DNA of 64,000 nt from Oncomelania hupensis (GCA_036898135.1 CM072515.1:20889937-20953936), one strand, 5' to 3'. Shown: positions 1 to 62,674, counted from the first letter of the stretch. The notes: a model not told the origin generated them from the sequence alone. Program-made: numbers and translations.

Positions 1-34
1 TAACCTTAACCTCTAACCTAACTTTTATGGCTAG

Positions 35-50614
<50,580 letters not shown>

Positions 50615-51240
50615 ATTTGTGGGTTTCTTTCATTTACCTACAAGTATAGACGTTATGTTCCCTAGAACCTAGGGAACACACAGCCGGAGTATGATTGCTG
50701 TGCAAAATGATTAGTTTCTTTAATTCCTAGATTGTGAGTGAATTTCGTGAATTAAACCACAGACTTTATGTTAGAGCTTATCAATCGTTCAATTTATTGT
50801 CTTGTCACAACAAGTTACAGAGAACAAGCACAGTGAAGACAATGATTCCTACCCAGCAACAAATCCGGCCAACCTAGCCAGCCGGAGTATGACCGCGGTG
50901 CAAATCCTTATCCAGCAACAAATCCGGCCAACATAGCCAGACGGAGTATGATTGATGTGCAAAATATTTAGTTTGTGAGTTATTTTCGTGAAGAAAAAGC
51001 ACAGAGAACAAACAAGTGGACACAGAATGATTCCTATCTAGTGAAAGAACTGAAGTGACCAGTGAAGAATGATCTTTGGCGTTCGCTGTCTGAAATACAC
51101 CGATGTTGGTTTTTGCAGAGCAATGTCAGTTTATGTACTCACCCCATTCCTCCCTTCACCCTCCCATATATATATATAATTTTTATTTGTTCATCTGTTT
51201 ATCCACCGTCCGCCCGTCTGTCTGTGCAAAACTTGCAAGT
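50615..51240 (+). other. 3' untranslated/downstream region with internal duplications
   Basis: 'cagcaacaaatccggccaac' occurs at about 50857 and 50917. 'cggagtatga' occurs three times (about 50685, 50884, 50942). Local duplications of about 60 bp follow the polycystin stop codon. Confidence 0.7.
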
Positions 51241-51327
51241 GGCTTAATGTATCAGATCCTATTTCAGCTATCACAACCAAATTTGGTAAGATGGTGTATC
51301 TTCATGAGACCTCATAAATGATCAGTG

Positions 51328-51333
51328 AATAAA
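51328..51333 (+). terminator. Candidate poly(A) signal for the polycystin gene
   Basis: This is the first AATAAA I can see after the stop at 50614, about 710 nt downstream. It lies inside what looks like a dispersed repeat, so it may not be the site used. Confidence 0.25.
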
Positions 51334-51483
51334 TGACTTCACTTCAAGGTTGAGGTCACAGATCAACAAATGTTAGTCAAAAAATGCTCATTGGTTATAT
51401 TTTTTCTCAAGTTATTATTATTGAACTTATGATTCAGAATTCTTTGAAGCATGATAGATATCAATGACATACATAATGTGCAC

Positions 51484-51925
51484 ATTTGGTCATTACATTA
51501 CATTACATTACATAATTGTTGCTTTAGGTCCAGCGGACTCTTCCGAGCCAAATCAGGACCGGACAACCCCCAATCCGCATAAAAGATCTGCTGAAACAAC
51601 CCTAGTGGGAAAACTGAATGCCCTCCACCCGCCAGTCACTTTACAATAAAGACATCCCACGCAGGGGACGGCTGAGGCTTTACCCCAACTAATCGAACCC
51701 CCGTTTACAAAAACAAAATAGAATACAAACATCATTATAAATTATCAACAAAACACATACATATAAAATGCCTACATTGCTAAATAATAACATCATAGGA
51801 AGCCCTAGTGACCACCTGGCAGAAAGCGTCCAACATTCCCAAGCTGATCCAACAGACCTCATACACGAACAAGGAGTCTTGTCCCGGAAGAGTTTTCAAG
51901 AAAAAATGTAGATGACTGGTATAGC
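51484..51925 (+). mobile_element. 'TTAGGTCCAGCGGACTC' dispersed repeat, copy 2
   Basis: It is preceded by a short (CATTA)n run and is very similar to 18936-19330 throughout. Confidence 0.85.
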
Positions 51926-52560
51926 GAAGAAGATGCAACCTCTCTCCAAGCTCAAGGTCACGGGAGCTGTTGAAAGTCAGTTCGTATTGGTACTTTGAAG
52001 TGACCTTGACCCTAAACTATGAGCTGGGAGATATAAAGTCCAAACTTCTTGTAGATTTTTAGATTTGTTTTAGATTTTAATGCTTTATTGTCCCTTTTTA
52101 TCGGGAAAAGGTATTTAGAGATGATAGATTGATCTTTTATATATGTTCCGTTTTTGTGTTGATTTTGATGGTCAAGGTCATTTTAAGCTTCGCAAACACT
52201 TTTTTAAATGGGTCCTCATACAGTGGAATGGCTCTATATTTAATTCATTGAGTTATTTGTTCACACATAATAAAAAGAGGTCAGGTGAAGATCAAGGTCA
52301 TCCCAAGATTAATGTCACTGAAGGTCAAGGTCATCCCAAGGTCACTGTTTATGGCATAATACAGCCTTTGCTGCAGTTTATTTGATCGTGCATGAGTGTA
52401 TTTGAAGGCGGAGGTCAAGGTCAAGAGCATCGAAAGATCAAAGTCGGTATTACTTGGCATTTTAATGCCACCATTTATTTCGTGTTTCTTTTTTTAATTC
52501 CTGGGCACTCATTTTCATGTGAAATTTGTGAGTCAAGTGGGCTTTGCCCTTCTAGATTTT

Positions 52561-53115
52561 CTGAAATGTAACCTTTTGTCGTTTTAACAGAATGCAGATC
52601 ATATTTTCATTGTTTTATAGCTTTGATAACTAATGTAGCCAATACAACAGATTCATATACATTGACTTTTAAAAAATGTATTTATTTACTTATTTACTTC
52701 ATGTATTCATTTATCTATTTGTTTATTTAGTTGTGTGTTTCTGTGTGTGATTAGTTAGTTTTTCAGCTGTTATACAGTGGAGTGTTTATTTGGATGTGAA
52801 ATTTTTTATTAACATCGCCAATAATTTCTTGCTATATGGTGTTACATCACAAACGTAGGTCTATGTCCTCAACATTACCTGTGATATTTTAGTACTACAC
52901 TATAATATTTTAGTTTAGTATTGTAGTACCCTATATTGTTGAACCGCAAATTAAACCAGAGTACAAAATCAAATGAATTAAACACTTTACTTGTATATTC
53001 AGAATTGGTCATGTTGCTCTGTGTCGTCCTGTTCTATTTTCGATCCACCGGGTTTAATTTCATTATTTGTAAATAGAACAGCATAATAAGCAACGAAAGT
53101 TAAAATTCGGAGATA
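52561..53115. other. AT-rich intergenic, nothing recognised
   Basis: No supported coding or RNA feature. Confidence 0.5.
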
Positions 53116-53117
53116 GT

Positions 53118-53120
<3 letters not shown>

Positions 53121-53190
<70 letters not shown>

Positions 53191-53210
53191 TGTGTGTATG
53201 TGTGTGTGAA
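53121..53210. repeat. (GT)n dinucleotide
   Basis: GT array with few interruptions. Confidence 0.95.
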
Positions 53211-53925
53211 AAACTGTTCCGTTGAAATTACCACAAAGATCGACATATCGAAAGTTGGAGAACAAAACACATTCTGTGATAACCCACGAGCTTTGAGTAT
53301 TTGGCGAAACTGGAGAAGTGCGCTTAACAAACTAACTAAATTATTATTCTTATTTGATAGTAATAGGACAGTTGTATGGTTTGGGCTGTGGCTGCTCTGT
53401 CTTGGATACTCGGATTTTAACCCACCCCCAAAATCGCAAAATTTGAAATTCACCATTAAATATGTTAAACAATATTGTTGCTATCAAACGCATCAATTAT
53501 TTTTTAAAGCACAATTACATATATTTATGTTGTTTTTTTAATTTATTTATGTAGGCGCTGCATTTATTTATACATTTGGTTATGTGTTTATTTAATTAGG
53601 CATTTATGCTTGCATCAAGGCATATAATTTATTTTCACTTTATGTCTCGGAACCGGTGGTTATTTCGACTACAACATGTTTGCTTTCTAGGTGAGGTCAT
53701 TGGTTTGAACATGTTATCATTATTGTTTTGTTTTGTTGGTTGTGTTTTCCAGATGGAATTGTCGCATTAAACTGCTTGCGTTTACGTACTTCCTATTGTG
53801 GTTACAAGTGTTGTTCTTCTCACAGCTCGCGCCTCTATCTCGTTTTGTCTCCCTTTCCAATCTCATAACCCCACTTGGCCTACCTCGCCCCAATTATTCC
53901 TCCATTTAACGTACTGTGGAGAGCA
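53211..53925. other. Intergenic, nothing recognised
   Basis: Short frames only, without family signatures. Confidence 0.5.
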
Positions 53926-53929
53926 CAAC

Positions 53930-54046
53930 TCACATACACACCCTCACGAACACCCTCACCCACACACACTCGCACACCCACTCACACAAACACACACTTG
54001 CACACACACGCAACGTACGTGCACACACACACACACACACACACGC
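53930..54046. repeat. (CA)n-rich tract
   Basis: CA units with CTCA and CACG variants. Confidence 0.9.
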
Positions 54047-54551
54047 ACCGGAATGCCCGGAGAAAATCCTCCGTGACCTGATAAGCCTAATGGGCTGTCT
54101 TCATTTGAAGGTCGCAGAGGTTTAAAAACATTTATTATAATTTTTTTGCAACCTAGGTTCAAGATATGAGAATCTCGGGAAAAAAAGGTTTGTGAACCTC
54201 CCGAACCTTCCACCAACCTTCCCATTAAGACAAGACATAAGTTAAATATTTTGCCCCCTTCGTGGATCAACTCAACCTATTCGGTACTGGATACTTCGGC
54301 ATCGGAGACTAGCGTTCAACCTCGACTTTAACAGGCCACCGAATGCGAAGTCGCTGCATGGATGTATGTGTACTTTTTTGTGCGGGTGTAGAATCTAACT
54401 TCATCCCTCTAATAACATTACATGGTTGTTGCTTTAGGTCCAGCCCATCGTCGTCCTTCTAATGTCTCTGCGACATGGAGTTGTGCCCGCTGGACCTAAA
54501 GTAATAATATTAAAATTTTATCTCTAAATTTATTATTAATAAGCATACTTA

Positions 54552-54734
54552 CCATGACTCAACAAGTGCAATGTTTTGGCGTTGCTAGGTGATAGTGCCC
54601 TTATAGCGGAAGCTGGCAAAAACAAATCAAACATAGAGTTGCTTCCCCTGCACCAAACCGACACGTGCCCCACGTGCCACAATACGCGTCTAAGCGCTCA
54701 CGGCAAAGGACAGCACACCTCATTTCTTATTTGG
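54552..54734 (+). repeat. DIRS-like left inverted terminal repeat
   Basis: Starts 'ccatgactcaacaagtgca' and matches the complement of 59253-59434 with about one indel. Confidence 0.92.
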
Positions 54735-54765
54735 AACTGCGGGGAGGTGGGAGGGATATTAAATT

Positions 54766-54855
54766 GAGTCATGGTAAGTATGCTTATTAATAATAAATTT
54801 AGAGATAAAATTTTAATATTAATTACACATACTGTACCATGACTCAACAAGTGCA
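54766..54855. repeat. DIRS-like internal complementary region
   Basis: Bases 54766-54821 complement the left outer end, and 54822-54855 complement the right outer end, joined head to head. In DIRS-1 such a region templates completion of the ends into a circle. Confidence 0.85.
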
Positions 54856-54859
54856 GATT

Positions 54860-56911
54860 AGCACGAAAAGGACGGAGGGAAGCAACTTTATCTGAAACAA
54901 ACTTACCGTGAACAGGCTGGAGAAGAGGACCGGGACTGTAGGGCCATGACCACAGAACCGACCCCAAGAAGCCATCCTCTCGAGTATGGCAGGACAGAAA
55001 CAGGAAGCAAGCTGGAACCGGCCGAGGTCTCCTGAAGCCCAGAAAGCCCCTAAAGAAGGCCGGACAACAGCCAAGCGTGAAGACGGAGAACGCTTGGATT
55101 GCCGTGTGGAATCCCAGATCGAGGCTGCAGAAGCGATCGCGCTCCGAGAGCGAGAGGAATGCACCGCCCCTGGGAAAGACGAAGGAGATCGGGGAACCAG
55201 GGCTGAGCTGGCCAAAAGGGAGCCTCGAGAATGAGAGAAGGGGACTCCTCTTCAGCTTTCCTGAGAACCCGCGGAAGGAGGGGAATGGCGGGAAGGCATA
55301 AGCCTCCAACCCCTCCCAAGAAATGGACAACGCGTCCACCGCCCAAGCCAGGCAATCTGGGACCGGCAACACAAACAGGGGTAGCCTGGAAGAGTAACGA
55401 GTGGCAAAAAGATCAATCAGAGGTTTAAACCACTCCGCCCAAACTGGTTGAAGAACAGAGTGGGACAGCGTCCATTCCGTGTGGACCACACAATGAGGGC
55501 GACTCAGAAGATCGGCCAAGACATTGACAGAGCCGCTGACATGCTTGGCCACAAGCGTACAACCGAAATCAGCTAACCACAAAAGGAGGCCCTCCACCAT
55601 CGTGGAGAGAGCAGGGGAAAGGGTACCCCCGAAGTGGTTGATGAGAGAAACCACAGTGGTACTGTCGGAGCGAACGAGCAAGAGGCCCCGAGGCAGGGAG
55701 GGAAGAAAACGATGAAAACGATGAAGAGCCAGGCAAACGGCTTCCATCTCCAGGCGACTGATATGCCAAGACAGCTGGTCCTGAGACCAAAAACCGTGGG
55801 CTGAAAGGCTGCCAGTATGCGCACCCCAACCGACCAAAGACGCATCCGTGAAGATTTCGGCCACTGGAAGCGGAGGGGAGATAGGCACCCCCGAAGAAAG
55901 CCACTCCACATTCCGCCAAGGAAGCAGAGAAGCGCGAAGGTCCGCCGTGACCGGAAAAAGAGCGTCCCAGGAATCGCTGGACTGACTCCAACGGGAAGAA
56001 AGCCAACGTTGAATCGGCCGCTTGCGAACTCCCGCGAGGGGAACCAGAGGAACCATAGACTCAAACGACCCCAAAAGAGAGGCCAGAAAACTGGCTGAAA
56101 CGAAATCCTGACTCTCCAAAAGTAGCAGAAGGGACTGAAGCTTCTGCACCCGACGAGCTAAAGGGCGGACCGACCAATCGCGAGTGTCGAACGACATCCC
56201 CAGGTAGTTGAAAACCGGAGATGGAGACAACTCGGACTTGAGAGGGTTCACAGAGAACCCCAAGCGCCGTGCCCAAAGGAGAACGAGCCTGGTGTGCACA
56301 GGACAGAGATCGTGAGAACTAGCCTTGACCAACCAGCCATCAAGATAAGCAGAGAACCTCACCCCGAGTCCGCGGACTACGGCAGCGAGGTCTTTGACAA
56401 TCCTTGTGAAAACCCAAGGACTGAGAGACAAGCCAAAGGGAAGGGCTTTGAAAAACCCGATCTCCCCAGAAGAAACGCATCCAACGCCTGAGAAGAGGAA
56501 GAGGAAAAGAGACCCATGGAAATAGGCGTCAGAAAGATCGATAGCGGTAGCCCAATCCCCTGGGCGCAGAGACATACGCACCGCAGCAGGAGTTTCCATG
56601 CGGAAACGAATGCGGCGAAGAAACTTGTTCAACGAGGAAAGATCGAGCACCGGGCGCCAACCGCCGGAAGCCTGCGGGACAACGAAGAGGCGGCCGTAAA
56701 ACCCCGGGGAGTGAGGGCAAAGGACCTCCTCTATAGCGCCCTTCTGGAGAAGGGCTAAGACCTCCGCATCGAGAATCGCCTGAGGCTCAGGAGGAGACAG
56801 AAGGCGGAACAAAGGCGGGGAGCGACGAAGAGGGGGCCGAGCCACTCGCCCGGAGGGGTAGAACACCGAGGGGTGAACAGGCAGGGACAGGCCTGGTGGA
56901 GAACGCGCCAC
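54860..56911 (-). pseudogene. DIRS-type reverse transcriptase/RNase H
   Basis: RT motifs from the start: SPGFYGRLFVVPQ, WRPVLDLSSLNKF, AIDLSDAYFH (first catalytic Asp), LPFGLSLSPWVF, then SAYLDGWLV, where the family has YLDD. RNase H follows: FTDASLVGWG, LEMEAVCLAL and VRSDSTTVV supply D, E and D. A DIRS-typical tail DLFATRYSSRLPLF and AYAFPPFP comes next. A frameshift near 55290 moves the continuation (LLPRVLRKAEEE, APFWPAQPWFPDLL) to another frame. The recombinase that should follow is absent. Part of the palm after DAYFH also looks rearranged. Confidence 0.88.
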
Positions 56912-57015
56912 TGCGTAGACGCCGACAGCTCACCGCAACCCTGCCACGGGAAGAGTGAATACCACCCCGCACACCCCGAGAAGAGCGACTACGGACCGAG
57001 CGAACTCGACCCCTG

Positions 57016-57621
57016 TCAGGAAAGAAAAGCGGGGCCGAAGGGATGGCCCGAGCCCAGAAGGCGAAACCATTTGACTGGTACCGCTCCGACTCCTAACGAA
57101 CAGCCGTGCGAACGTAAGGACCCAAAAAGAGCGGAGGCAAAAGGGACGCTGACTGAAGAAAGCGTCACGATGCACAAGGAGCAGGCTGACAAAGGCAAAA
57201 GCCCGTGATACGCAACCCAGAACGAAACGTCATCCCAGAATACTCGCCCAGCGGAAGACAGCGCAGCAGGCAGCGCGTCAGCGAGAGAAGTATACTCAAG
57301 GGACCTAACAATAGAGCCCTCTATCGGTGCCAGACCTCTGACCGAGAGAGGAACTCCCCGGAAACACTGGGCAATGAGGACGAACTCGAAAAGAGCCCAC
57401 AGAGGAAGCTCTAGGGAACCGAGGCACCTCCTCAAACGAAGAGGAAGAGGCCTCGCCCTCCATAAGTCCTCTAGCCGTAGAAGATGCCCATTCCACAAAA
57501 AAACGTTAACACTAGGAGACGCCCTGAATACAAGGCAAGCCTCAACAGACTGGGCAGAAGCAAGAGTCCCGCCTAGGAAGGAATGGAGTGGTGGTAGGGG
57601 CACCGAAACCTCCTCCACCAC
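57016..57621 (-). pseudogene. Possible gag-region frame of the DIRS-like element
   Basis: A 201-codon minus-strand frame upstream of the RT frame, where DIRS elements carry gag. It is hydrophobic with ALFEFVLIAQCFRG and FWVAYHGLLPL; I recognise no motif. It is assigned by position only. Confidence 0.45.
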
Positions 57622-57849
57622 TTGAGGACAAAGCCGCAGCGCGCTGAACGGCCTCTTTAAAAAGCATCAGGTGAAAGGGCCTGAGATAACAACACCCCCG
57701 TACCCGTGAAAACGGGAACTAGGGTAGGAGGAACCAAGTATGCCCACCCCAACCAGAAGTCGGCGCACACACAGGCAAAAGACGTTTGCATGTGATCCGG
57801 AAGTAGGAAACGAAAAAAACCGTACCATCAGAACCGGACGCCAGTATCC

Positions 57850-58470
57850 ACAACCGAACCCGGAAGTGGCAGAGACCGAAGGGTGAACAGGGAAAGCCTG
57901 ACCCAAACCGGAAACTGAAGAGGCCACGGGTGAACCGTAACCCCTCGATCCGGAAACCAGAGCCCCCGCCCCACTACCGCAAACGGAAGTGGATACAAAG
58001 GAGGATGGGAGGGAGGTGCCAAACCGGACACAGGGAAAGGTAACGGGTGTACCGTACCCCCCGAACCGGAACCCAGACCCCCCACCCCACGACCGCAAGC
58101 GGAAGTGGAAAACAAAGGTGGGTGGGAGGGAGAAGCCAAACCGGGAACGGGAGAAGGTAACGAGTGACCCGTACCCCCGTACCGGAAACCGAGGCCCCGC
58201 CCCACGACCGCAAGCAGAAGTGGCGTGCAATGGGGGCTGGAATGGGGAGGTGAGGGACAAACCGGCGAACCGGAAGCCACACCCCCTGTCGCAGCCGGAC
58301 GTAACACTGCGAACAGTGCTTTATATGTCTCAAGCTCGACGGCCCCGCCCCACGACCGCCAGCGGAAGTGGAGTGTAATGGGGGCTGGAAGAGGGAGGTG
58401 AGGGACAAACCGGCGAACCGGAAGCCACACCCCCTGTCGCAGCTGGACGTAACACTGCGTGCAGTGCTTT
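57850..58470. repeat. Tandem repeat in the DIRS-like element (114-149 bp units)
   Basis: 'accgcaagcggaagtgg' variants recur at about 57977, 58094, 58208 and 58357. The last two units share the longer string 'cgtaacactgcg'. GC-rich and non-coding. Confidence 0.85.
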
Positions 58471-58503
58471 ATATGTCCCAAGCTTGACATTAGCCGAAGG
58501 CCC

Positions 58504-58765
58504 GACCCGGTCTGAATCCCGCAGGAAACAGAAGGGAAGGCTTCGGCAGGGAGCTTATCCGGCCGTGCCGGGGCGTCCCCGCCGGACATTTAATGTGGTC
58601 CTAAACTAGGGCGACCACTTATATGAGCCAGAAGTCCCGACCCGGTCTGAATCCCGTAGGAAACAGAAGGGAACGGCTTCAGCAAGTAGCTGGCCCGGCC
58701 GTGCCGGAGCGTCCCTGCTGGAAAATATTATGTGGTCCTAAACTAGGGCGACCACTTATATGTTT
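58504..58765. repeat. Tandem duplication, 134-bp period
   Basis: 'gacccggtctgaatccc' at about 58504 and 58638, each unit ending 'tggtcctaaactagggcgac'. Confidence 0.9.
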
Positions 58766-59252
58766 CTGGCCGTAACCTTGACCAGAAACGGCCCCAAGGT
58801 CACTTCTGGCAAGACCAAGGAGCCATCCCTCACCTCACTACCACCACTCCCCACCTCTCCACCACCACTTCTACTGACCTGAAAGGCAGAAGACCACGAA
58901 GAAGGGGGCGCAGGAGTGGACAAACAGCGAAGCCAACGAAGCAAAGCGGTAGTATTGACGGCAGAAGAGGGGACGGAAGAAACCCCGATCTTAGCGGGAG
59001 CTGCGCTAACAGCAACAGAAGAAGGGACCATAAACCGACCTAACTAGCGGGAACGGTCGACGAAGTAGAGACACGCAGCGACGGGGTGGAACTCGACGAA
59101 CCGCTGCGGTAATAGGATAACAGGATAATAAACTAGACAAAAAGAGAGAAAACCTTACAACTCCGCCGGCAGTAGCAACAACGAACTACCGGGCGAACCC
59201 AGTAAGCCAGCAAACAGAGAGCTACAGTAGGCACAACCACTCTAACCAAGTG

Positions 59253-59434
59253 CCAAATAAGAATGAGGTGTGCTGTCCTTTGCCGTGAGCGCTTAGACGC
59301 GTATTGTGGCACGTGGGGCACGTGTCGGTTTGGTGCAGGGGAAGCAACTCTATGTTTGATTTGTTTTTGCCAGCTTCCGCTATAAGGGCACTATCACCTA
59401 GCAACGCCAAAACATTGCACTTGTTGAGTCATGG
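59253..59434 (-). repeat. DIRS-like right inverted terminal repeat
   Basis: Mirror copy of 54552-54734. Confidence 0.92.
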
Positions 59435-59451
59435 TACAGTATGTGTAATTA

Positions 59452-60155
59452 ATCATGTAATGTAATGTAATGGAGTTGTGCGTCCTACAAGTGGACGTGT
59501 AATATGCTCACGAGACAATGCTTGAAGCATTAAAAAAATAATTGTCTACGAAATTGTGTCGCTGTGGTCATAGTTCATATGGGGTGTGTATCGTACGCAA
59601 CACAGGAGTCTAGTTTGGACGGGTTGAGTTGCACAATGGGTTTATCAACGCAGCTGGTTCAGGTACTAATTACCCCTGAATTGTCTCCCATTTACAAGGG
59701 CGGCATTGTTTGTCTTCTCAGGTTCTAACCATTAACGTTATCCTTGTTGGTTTGATAACATTCCTACAAGAGTGCATGTGAAAGAACAAGGACTGCATTT
59801 GTTAGTTTTTTTACTGCTGAATTATTTCGCCTGTTTAGTACGTCAACATTTTCATGCAATATGCTACCTAGGCAGATTGCATAGTCCATGGAAATGTTGA
59901 CATCCCAGCTGACTGAAGGAGAATCTAGTCTGTTGCTCTGGTCCTCACCCCTTTCTCCTGTCGTCATCAATGGGAATGCCCACACAAGCAGCATGGAATT
60001 TCAGTTATAGAATGATTCTTTTCCTATGAGTATGGGCTCATATCTTACTGCCTAAAATAGGCATTCTACATTTTGTTAAGGCTCTAACAGCAGAAATATG
60101 GAAATCATAAGGCTCGTACTTCTATGTAAAGGAAATTGCTTTTTGCCACTGGTGG
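59452..60155. other. Intergenic, no gene supported
   Basis: Minus-strand frame 59764-59994 (76 codons) has no recognisable domain. A short (ATTAC)n run at 59455-59471 abuts the DIRS-like element. Confidence 0.5.
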
Positions 60156-60159
60156 CAAT

Positions 60160-60166
60160 TTTCTTT

Positions 60167-60217
<51 letters not shown>

Positions 60218-60231
60218 CAGTAGAAGTGTAG

Positions 60232-60294
<63 letters not shown>

Positions 60295-60297
60295 GTT

Positions 60298-60369
<72 letters not shown>

Positions 60370-60440
60370 TAGTTCTCTGTATTAATAGTAGTAGTAGTAG
60401 TAGTAGAAGTAGTAGTAATAGTAGTAGTAATATTTTCTTC
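60160..60440. repeat. (TAG)n, (TTA)n and (TAG)n compound array
   Basis: TAG (60166-60220), ATT (60235-60293), TAG (60296-60367) and a further short TAG/TAA block. Confidence 0.95.
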
Positions 60441-61074
60441 TGCTTTCGTGGAACTTCCAGAGGCTGATGAATGAATGACAAAGGAAGATTTACCGAGAGT
60501 TGTTTTCTTGTGGACAGAGGCAGAACGTTGATCATCAGTGATGTCAAAAACTAAAGCAGCAAATCTTAGTTGTGCATAATGCACTGTCCAGTAAATTGTT
60601 CCAGAAGTTTCGGGTAACCACAAACCTTCGCTCTTGCTTTATTTATGCCTGTAAAAAAATCAACAATACTGTCTGGATGACACAACATGTAGACCAGATG
60701 AAATTATTCAGTTTCTTCGGTTATCGAGTTTTACCTCTGTTAGAAAGTGCCAGAAAACTCATTATCAAAAGTCTGGATGGCGTATTTACTGATTTGGGTC
60801 AGATGGTTAGTGCAGCATCAAATGTCCGAAACCTTGACCTGCAGATAACCTTTTGTGGACTCGTGTGTTCGAGTAACGTTAGACCTATCTCTCGTCATAG
60901 CCAGCGCAAAGATTGGGACACGAGAAGCTGACCGTACGTGTGTAAGATACTTTAAGGTAATGCGACACTCGATACGTTTAATTATTAGCTTATTCAGTAA
61001 TGAATTGGCAATACAATTTTTATTAGTACTCAGTAGTGAAGAGAACACGAAGTTTTGATTGTATTAGTTGAACG
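60441..61074. other. Intergenic, weak coding look on both strands
   Basis: Frames of 119 codons (plus, 60572-60931) and about 60 non-repeat codons (minus, about 60440-60623) exist. Neither shows a known motif, so I call no gene. Confidence 0.4.
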
Positions 61075-61086
61075 TTTGGTCTTCTG

Positions 61087-61261
61087 GTTGGTTGGTTGTT
61101 TTATTAACGTCTTTTTTCATCAAGATGATAAAGACCATACATACAGATTCACGCATTTAAACAGACATACATGAACACATAAATACACATAAATACTATT
61201 ACTATCTCTCTAACATAAATAACAATGTCAGTTAAAGAAAACGAGCGACTGGAGAAGTAAA
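61087..61261 (-). mobile_element. 5'-truncated LINE tail, copy 1
   Basis: The 12-bp direct repeat TTTGGTCTTCTG (61075-61086 and 61262-61273) flanks it. On the minus strand the last codons (SPVARFL then TAA) and a 3' UTR ending in AACC repeats match copy 2 at 62024-62376. Confidence 0.88.
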
Positions 61262-61669
61262 TTTGGTCTTCTGTGCCATTGATTTGTGAAAATTTGAATA
61301 CAATATTATACTGTGTTGCTGGAACTGTTGCTATTTCTACTCCACTTTTTTAAAAATCTATTATCTTCCTCTCCTCCTCCTTCACCCTTCTACCCCAGCG
61401 CCTCGTCTTCTTCTTCTCTCCCTTTTTATCGTCCTTCTCCTTTTTTCTCTTTCACAGGTGGCCACTTTCACTATCCGTCTTTGGCAGTATGATTGCTCTA
61501 GTGGTTCAGTGTTCATTTAGGTCCCTAACCCCTCTCTCCTGGTATGGCTATCCCCGTCTGCCGTCTCTCCAGTGGTGGGTGTGGACGCTTAATTTCAATG
61601 TTCATTCATTCTCCTCTTTAATTATCCAGTGAATAACAATATCCGTAAAAGTCGGTATTAAGCACAGTA

Positions 61670-61755
61670 AAATTCTTTCTTTATTTATTTCTTCTTCCCC
61701 TTCATCTTCTTCTCCTCCTCCTGCTTCTCTTCTTCTTCTTCTTCTTCTTCTTCTT
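61670..61755. repeat. (CTT)n-rich tract
   Basis: CTT and CTC units. Confidence 0.9.
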
Positions 61756-62023
61756 CTGGATTCTGTGGTAATCCCAGTATGGGGCAACATATCCGCAATT
61801 TGGGAGATGTGCAAAGTCAATATCACGCACTTAAAAAAAAAACTCTTCTCTCAACTCCTTAACGTCTAGTCCAATAACATTTTCGTTTTAGGACCTCCAT
61901 GAGGGGCGGGTTTGGGGTGGTGGGGGGTTAACAGATGTTTGTTGCACTTTTTCTACCTAACCCGTGTTATAATTATGTGCTATGTTCAACAAGATTCCCA
62001 ATTTAAGGATGGTCTATCAGCTG

Positions 62024-62376
62024 GTTGGTTGGTTGGTTGTTTTATTAACGTCTTCTTCATCAAAATAATAAGACGCACATTCATATTCACACACGCATTC
62101 ACACATACACGCATACATGCGCACTCACACACCACATTAAATTAAATTAAATTAGCTAATCAAATGAACCGAGCTACTGGAGAATCAATTAAAGCTTTGG
62201 CCAACCTAATGCTCACATCAAAACTGATGTTATCAATAGAATTCATAGTTTGTAAATCCGTGGGCAAAAAAAGACGAATATAACTACATTCAAGTAATAC
62301 ATGCTTCAAAGATACACTTTCATTACATATGCAGTTAACATTTTTATAATATTTTGTTTTAATTGAGTTTAATATT
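62024..62376 (-). mobile_element. 5'-truncated LINE tail, copy 2
   Basis: The 15-bp direct repeat ATGGTCTATCAGCTG (62009-62023 and 62377-62391) flanks it. On the minus strand about 70 codons read NCICNESVSLKHVLLEC, a C-x-C...H...C zinc-finger-like end typical of LINE reverse transcriptases. They finish DSPVARFI and a stop, then a 3' UTR and an (AACC)n tail. Confidence 0.9.
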
Positions 62377-62674
62377 ATGGTCTATCAGCTGCATTTACTG
62401 ACTAACCGGATTTTCAAGCTTGTTTACAAAGACCTCACGAATCCTGTTCTATATATTCATTTGTTTTGGTCGTATTGTATTCTACGAATAACCTTCCTTA
62501 ATGTTTACATGGACGTTAACAGACTTTGTCGCATCATATGTTCCAGATAATGTATGTATAGAAAGAAACGTTATTTTACAAGTTGATTTCCAGTCCAATA
62601 GTATTTTTCGCGTGTTTTTCCTTGTTCTAACTCATCCTTTTTGTTTAAATTTTATTTCCTTAGTCATGTCTAAT

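Larger units (their letters stand above)
51241..52560. mobile_element. Dispersed repeat with AGGTCA motifs, split by another repeat
   Basis: A region rich in 'caaggtca' motifs (51340, 51955, 52170, 52295, 52325, 52415), resembling a class of molluscan dispersed repeats. It is interrupted at 51484-51925 by the TTAGGTCCAGCGG repeat. Boundaries are uncertain. Confidence 0.45.
54505..59451 (-). mobile_element. DIRS-like (tyrosine recombinase type) retrotransposon, decayed
   Basis: Inverted terminal repeats of about 183 bp (54552-54734 and 59253-59434) lie inside unique outer ends. An internal complementary region (54766-54855) is the exact type of junction found in DIRS-1: its left half complements the left outer end (54505-54561), and its right half complements the right outer end (59415-59451). 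The minus strand encodes a DIRS-type RT/RNase H and an upstream gag-like frame. The recombinase and methyltransferase domains were not found, and RT carries a catalytic change, so this copy cannot move by itself. Confidence 0.88.

Noticed and set aside
55817..56972. Plus-strand frames across the DIRS-like element
   Set aside because: They are shadows of the GC-rich minus-strand RT/RNase H frame.
60572..60931. 119-codon plus-strand gene
   Set aside because: No domain, splice or conservation signal can be recognised, and an overlapping minus-strand frame is equally plausible.
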